Assembly: GCF_016464705.1 (NCBI RefSeq) | Contig: NZ_JAEHOB010000027.1 | Coordinates: forward strand, 6,578 to 50,171 | Length of the DNA: 43,594 bases | Direction of reading: 5' to 3' | From: Qaidamihabitans albus | GTDB lineage: Bacteria; Actinomycetota; Actinomycetes; Mycobacteriales; Pseudonocardiaceae | In this document: positions 40,093-43,594 of the stretch, in pieces | How the letters are laid out: each line of letters starts with the position of its first letter | How positions within the stretch are numbered: the stretch's first letter is position 1 | Program-made: the position numbers and the translations under genes | The notes under the pieces: model-generated | Seen by the model: the letters and a program-made list of their open reading frames with translations, nothing else | Told to the model about the DNA's origin: nothing | The model's database searches: none

Positions 40093-41288
40093 AGGCGTTC
40101 GTCGCCGGAGTCGGGATGACACCGTTCACGAAGATCGGCTCCGAGGTCACCTACCCGGCCCTCGTGGAGGACGCCGTGCACGCCGCCCTCACCGACGCCG
40201 GCATCGGGTACCCGCGGGTCCAGCGCGCCGCGGTCGGGTACGTGTTCCAGCCGTCCGCGGCCGGCCAGCGTGCGCTGTACGACGTCGGGCTCACCGGCAT
40301 CCCGATGGTGAACGTGAACAACAACTGCGCCACCGGATCGACCGCGCTCGTGCTCGCCCGCGAGTGGGTCCGGAGTGGACTCTGTGATGTCGCGCTCGCC
40401 GTCGGATTCGAGCAGATGACCAAGGACGCGATGACGGGCGGTTCGGCGAAGGTCACCACGGTCGACCGGCACCTCGGCGTCATGGTGCCGGCCCACGGCT
40501 GGGCGCAGGACGCCCCGGTGACCGCCCAGTTCTTCGGGAATGCGGCGCGCGAGCACATGGACCGCTACGGCACCACGGCGGAGGACCTGGCGAGCGTGGC
40601 GGTGAAGAACCACGAGCACTCCACGCGCAACCCCCTCGCGCAGTTCCAGCGGCCCTACACCGTGGACGAGGTACTCGGCGACAGGCCCGTCCACGGACCG
40701 CTGACGCGTTCGCAGTGCTCCCCGATGTCCGACGGGGCCGCCGCCGCGGTCGTGGTCAGCGAGCGGTTCGTCGAAGAGCACGACCTGGCGGGCCACGCTG
40801 TCGAGATCGTCGCGCAGAGTCTCGTCACCGACACCCCGGAGGCATTCCGGTCCGGCTCGATGATCGACGTGATCGGCGCGCCCATGACCCGCAGGGCCAC
40901 CAGGGAGGTCCTCGACGCGGCCGAGGCGGTGGTCGACGACCTCGACGTGCTGGAGTTGCACGACTGCTTCTCCGTCAACGAGATCGTCACGTACGAGTCG
41001 ATGGGCCTGTGCGCCGAGGGGGAGGGCGGCGAGCTGGCCCGCTCCGGCGCCACGACCTACGGCGGCCGCTGGGTGGTCAACCCGTCGGGCGGGCTCATCT
41101 CGAAGGGACACCCGCTGGGCGCCACCGGGATCGCCCAGTGCGCCGAACTCACCTGGCAGCTCCGCGGCGGCGCCGGCGAACGTCAGGTGCCCGGCGCCCG
41201 ACTCGGACTCGCGCACAACCTGGGGCTGGGCGGCGCCTGCGTCGTCACGCTTTACCGCGCCCCGCAGGACGGGAGGGAACTCGCATGA
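40089..41288 (+). CDS. Thiolase, SCP2/lipid-transfer type, catalytically intact
   Basis: A 399-residue thiolase of the SCP-x/lipid-transfer group. All catalytic elements are present: nucleophile Cys80 in VNNNCATGSTALVLA, His291 in ELHDCFSVNE, His341 in KGHPLGATGIAQC and Cys384 in GLGGACVVTL. It should cleave a 3-ketoacyl-CoA, releasing acetyl- or propionyl-CoA. SCP-x-type thiolases often act on branched or sterol side chains. ATG 40089 overlaps the previous stop, so it is made with the two cysteine-less paralogues and probably carries out the thiolytic step of the same pathway. Confidence 0.92.
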   Translation: MKAFVAGVGMTPFTKIGSEVTYPALVEDAVHAALTDAGIGYPRVQRAAVGYVFQPSAAGQRALYDVGLTGIPMVNVNNNCATGSTALVLAREWVRSGLCDVALAVGFEQMTKDAMTGGSAKVTTVDRHLGVMVPAHGWAQDAPVTAQFFGNAAREHMDRYGTTAEDLASVAVKNHEHSTRNPLAQFQRPYTVDEVLGDRPVHGPLTRSQCSPMSDGAAAAVVVSERFVEEHDLAGHAVEIVAQSLVTDTPEAFRSGSMIDVIGAPMTRRATREVLDAAEAVVDDLDVLELHDCFSVNEIVTYESMGLCAEGEGGELARSGATTYGGRWVVNPSGGLISKGHPLGATGIAQCAELTWQLRGGAGERQVPGARLGLAHNLGLGGACVVTLYRAPQDGRELA

Positions 41289-42868
41289 CCATGGACATGA
41301 GGCAGCCGAACCACCTGGGCCACCTGATCATCTCGGCCCTGCATCGCCATCGGGACAAGCCGGTGCTGGTGCTGGGGGAGACCACCCTGACCGGACAGCA
41401 GACCGCCGAGCGGGTCAGCCAGTACGCGAAGGCCTTCGAGGCGCTCGGCGCGGGCACCGGCGCCTCGACGGCGCTGCTGTCCCTCAACCGGCCCGAGGTG
41501 CTGCTGATCATCGGCGCGGGCCAGGTGCTCGGCTCGCGACGCACCGCGCTACACCCGCTCGGATCGCTGGACGACCACGCCTACGTTCTGGACGACGCCG
41601 GGATCTCCACCCTGATCATCGATCCGGTGCCGTCGTTCGTGGAGCGGGCGCGCGCACTGCTGGAGAAGGTGCCAGGGCTCAAGCAGATCCTCACCATCGG
41701 CCCGGTCCCCGAGGCCCTGGCGGGTACCGGCGCGCAGGACCTGGCCGCGGTGGCGGAGACCTTCGAGCCCGGACCGCTGCGGGCGGCCGATCTCGCACCC
41801 GACCACATCGTCTCGATCACCTACACGGGCGGCACCACCGGTAAGCCGAAGGGTGTCATCGGAACCGCCCAGACGATGACCACCATGACCCAGATCCAGC
41901 TGGCCGAGTGGGAATGGCCGCAGGCGCCGAAGTTCCTGGTGTGCACGCCGCTGTCACACGCGGGCGCGGCGTTCTTCGCGCCCACCCTGATCAAGGGCGG
42001 CTCACTGGTCGTGCTGCCGCGGTTCGACCCGGCCGAGGTGCTGCGCACGATCGAGGAGGAGCGCATCACGGCGACCATGCTGGTGCCCACGATGCTGTAC
42101 GCGCTCATGGACCACCCGGACTCGCGCACGCGTGACCTGTCGTCCCTGGAAACGGTGTACTACGGTGCCGCGGCCATCAATCCGGTCCGGCTGAGGGAGG
42201 CGATCGAGCGGTTCGGGCCGATCTTCGCGCAGTACTTCGGGCAGTCCGAGGCTCCGATGGCGATCAGCTACCTGGCCAAGAACGAGCACGACGAGGCGCG
42301 CCTGTCCTCGTGCGGCCGCCCTTCGGCTTTCGTGCGGACGGCGCTGCTCGACGAGGACGGCAAGGAGGTGCGGCCCGGCGAGCCGGGCGAGATCTGCGTG
42401 GCCGGCCCGCTGCTCGCGGGCGGGTACTGGAACAAGCCGGAGGCGACGGCGGAGGCGTTCCGGGACGGCTGGCTGCACACCGGTGACGTCGCCCGGCAGG
42501 ACGAGGACGGCTTCCTGTTCATCGTCGACCGCGTCAAGGACATGATCGTCACAGGCGGGTTCAACGTCTTCCCCCGTGAGGTGGAGGATGTCGTCGCCAC
42601 GCACCCTGCCGTCGCGCAGGTCGGCGTCATCGGCACCCCGGACGACAAGTGGGGGGAGGCCGTGACGGCGGTGGTCGTGCTCCGCGAAGGCCACCCGGCT
42701 GATGAGGAGTCGATCGCGAAGCTCACCGAGGAGATCACCGCGTCGGTGAAGGAACGCAAGGGGTCGGTACAGGCCCCCAAGCACGTCGTCGTCGCGGACT
42801 CGTTGCCGTTGACCGCCCTGGGCAAGCCGGACAAGAAGGCGCTGCGCGAGACCCTGAGGAGTTCGTGA
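41285..42868 (+). CDS. fadD8: FadD8-type acyl-CoA synthetase
   Basis: A 527-residue AMP-forming ligase activating a carboxylic acid to its CoA thioester. Phosphate loop ITYTGGTTGKPKGVIG (residues 180-190 for the core), then FAQYFGQSEAPMAISYLA, WLHTGDVARQDEDGFLFIVD, DMIVTGGFNVFPREVEDVV, and the final lysine in LGKPDKKAL. Long stretches agree with what I remember of Mycobacterium tuberculosis FadD8, for example RRTALHPLGSLDDHAYVLDD and PTMLYALMDHPDSRTRDLSS. The substrate of FadD8 is not settled. ATG 41285 overlaps the thiolase stop. It ends the operon and converges, ten bases apart, with a small gene. Confidence 0.92.
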   Translation: MTMDMRQPNHLGHLIISALHRHRDKPVLVLGETTLTGQQTAERVSQYAKAFEALGAGTGASTALLSLNRPEVLLIIGAGQVLGSRRTALHPLGSLDDHAYVLDDAGISTLIIDPVPSFVERARALLEKVPGLKQILTIGPVPEALAGTGAQDLAAVAETFEPGPLRAADLAPDHIVSITYTGGTTGKPKGVIGTAQTMTTMTQIQLAEWEWPQAPKFLVCTPLSHAGAAFFAPTLIKGGSLVVLPRFDPAEVLRTIEEERITATMLVPTMLYALMDHPDSRTRDLSSLETVYYGAAAINPVRLREAIERFGPIFAQYFGQSEAPMAISYLAKNEHDEARLSSCGRPSAFVRTALLDEDGKEVRPGEPGEICVAGPLLAGGYWNKPEATAEAFRDGWLHTGDVARQDEDGFLFIVDRVKDMIVTGGFNVFPREVEDVVATHPAVAQVGVIGTPDDKWGEAVTAVVVLREGHPADEESIAKLTEEITASVKERKGSVQAPKHVVVADSLPLTALGKPDKKALRETLRSS

Positions 42869-42878
42869 CCGGCCGCCG

Positions 42879-43169
42879 CTACAGCAGTTCCGACGAGGTG
42901 ACCGGTGGAAGCCGGCGGAGGCGGTCCAGCAGGGGATCGATGTCCATGTCGGTGGCCATGATGGTGCACACCATGCTGCTTTCCGTGACGCCGTCCCGGA
43001 TGTCCACGGTCAGGTCGTGCACCTTGCAGTCACCCTGGCGCAGTGTCGAGGACAGCGTGAGCAGCCCCTCGACCCCACCGGTGAAGTAGGTGGCGATCCG
43101 GCGGCGCACAGGAAACGACGACCGGGCCGCGGGGATGCGATACGACGAGGAACCGATATCGAGGGACAT
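42879..43169 (-). CDS. Small protein with ACT-like fold, function unknown
   Basis: A 96-residue protein starting MSLDIGSSSYRIPAARSS. Residues about 22-90 show an ACT-like order: strand VRRRIATYFTG, a helix over EGLLTLSSTLRQG, strands KVHDLTVDIRDG and SSMVCTIMAT, then helix DIDPLLDRLRRL. ACT domains bind small ligands, often amino acids, and regulate enzymes; this one has no partner domain. The start at 43169 has GGAGA six bases upstream. The codon use is like its neighbours. I do not recognise a named family. It converges with fadD8, so it belongs to a separate transcript. Confidence 0.6.
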   Translation of the reverse strand: MSLDIGSSSYRIPAARSSFPVRRRIATYFTGGVEGLLTLSSTLRQGDCKVHDLTVDIRDGVTESSMVCTIMATDMDIDPLLDRLRRLPPVTSSELL

Positions 43170-43594
43170 GGTGAATCTCCAGCTCGAGGACCGAAAAGGA
43201 TCCGGGCCAGGTCCCGAGACGAGTTCCACGTGTCCGCGGTCGGCGACGCTGCGCGCCGGCGACCTGGGTTCAGCCGACGCGCCTCACTACTACGTCTCGC
43301 TTCGACGTCACAGGCGGCTGCATGGCTGGGAGGGTAGCAGAAGGATGTTCGTCCTGGAGATAGCCGCAGTCGGCCCCTCAGTACAGGATGCGTTGGACCA
43401 GCAGCCCGGAGCGCGGTCGCGACCTGGTCGGTAGTGAGGTCGGCCTTTCGCGCCGGAACCGGTAGACCTCCGGGGCCAGGGGGTCAACAGGATGTCGGCG
43501 AGCACATCCGGTGCCGGCCGGACAGCACAGCTAGGGCGTCGGTTCACGGCCAGGGTGTCAGGCCGGGGCGTGTCGAGGGTGGGGCCGTTGTGCT
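43170..43594. other. Terminal 425 bases with no gene I can support
   Basis: Readings here have weak codon bias and no ribosome binding sites. The stretch upstream of the small leftward gene probably contains its promoter. One short dyad, ACGTC and GACGT seven bases apart (about 43291-43307), may be an operator. Toward the window end fragments of plausible protein appear in changing frames on the minus strand, which may be decayed coding sequence, but none continues long enough to name. Confidence 0.4.

Noticed and set aside
43090-43434. 114-codon plus-strand reading over the end of the window
   Set aside because: It overlaps the start of the small leftward gene, has no ribosome binding site, and its codon third positions are not biased as in real genes here.

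Overview
The window reads as chromosomal DNA of a high-GC actinomycete. Third codon positions are strongly G/C, GTG starts are common, neighbouring genes overlap by ATGA or GTGA, and a mycothiol-dependent maleylpyruvate isomerase is present, which points to Actinobacteria. A Pseudonocardiales host (Amycolatopsis or Saccharopolyspora type) is a guess from general style, not shown by any marker gene. No rRNA, tRNA, CRISPR array, transposase or integrase was seen.

Layout. (1) 24-2593: a PadR regulator fused to a GyrI-like ligand domain, then a PaaK-like adenylate-forming ligase. (2) 2670-18564: a sulfated-glycoside locus around a 26-bp TetR operator (5240-5265). Leftward run a sulfatase and a formylglycine-generating enzyme (FGE). 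Rightward run TetR, a glycoside hydrolase family 3 enzyme, a complete oligopeptide-type ABC importer (lipoprotein, two permeases, fused double ATPase) and three more sulfatases. None of the hydrolases has a signal peptide, so the model is import first, then desulfation and deglycosylation in the cytoplasm, with the FGE activating all four sulfatases. (3) 18656-20406: an NAD(P)-dependent epimerase-like protein and a broken short-chain dehydrogenase fragment, divergent from a TetR gene across two strong palindromes. (4) 20685-30910: a salicylate pathway of the Streptomyces WA46 sdg type. It has a PaaX-like regulator, an aromatic-acid transporter, gentisate dioxygenase, a fumarylpyruvate hydrolase-like protein, salicylyl-CoA 5-hydroxylase, an ADP-forming-type CoA ligase, an AMP ligase and maleylpyruvate isomerase. 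Together they would take salicylate through salicylyl-CoA and gentisate to fumarate and pyruvate. (5) 30938-34348: small accessory genes, namely a PPOX-type flavin/F420 protein, a type II haloacid dehalogenase, a CGNR zinc-finger regulator, an Imm-5-like protein and an alpha/beta hydrolase. The dehalogenase/CGNR divergence carries two superimposed promoters and a duplicated operator. (6) 34579-42868: an eight-gene, fully overlapping operon with aldehyde dehydrogenase, SDR, two DUF35 OB-fold proteins, two thiolase-fold proteins lacking the catalytic cysteine, one intact thiolase and a FadD8-type acyl-CoA ligase. It looks like a CoA-dependent chain-shortening pathway with a possible retro-aldolase. 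A small convergent ACT-like gene follows, and the last 425 bases hold no gene I can support.

The most unusual elements are the self-contained sulfatase/FGE/GH3/importer locus, the cysteine-less thiolase pairs with paired DUF35 proteins, the symmetric overlapping promoters at 32171-32233, an in-frame tandem repeat at the start of a DUF35 gene, and a 43-nt hairpin repeat present twice just after stop codons.
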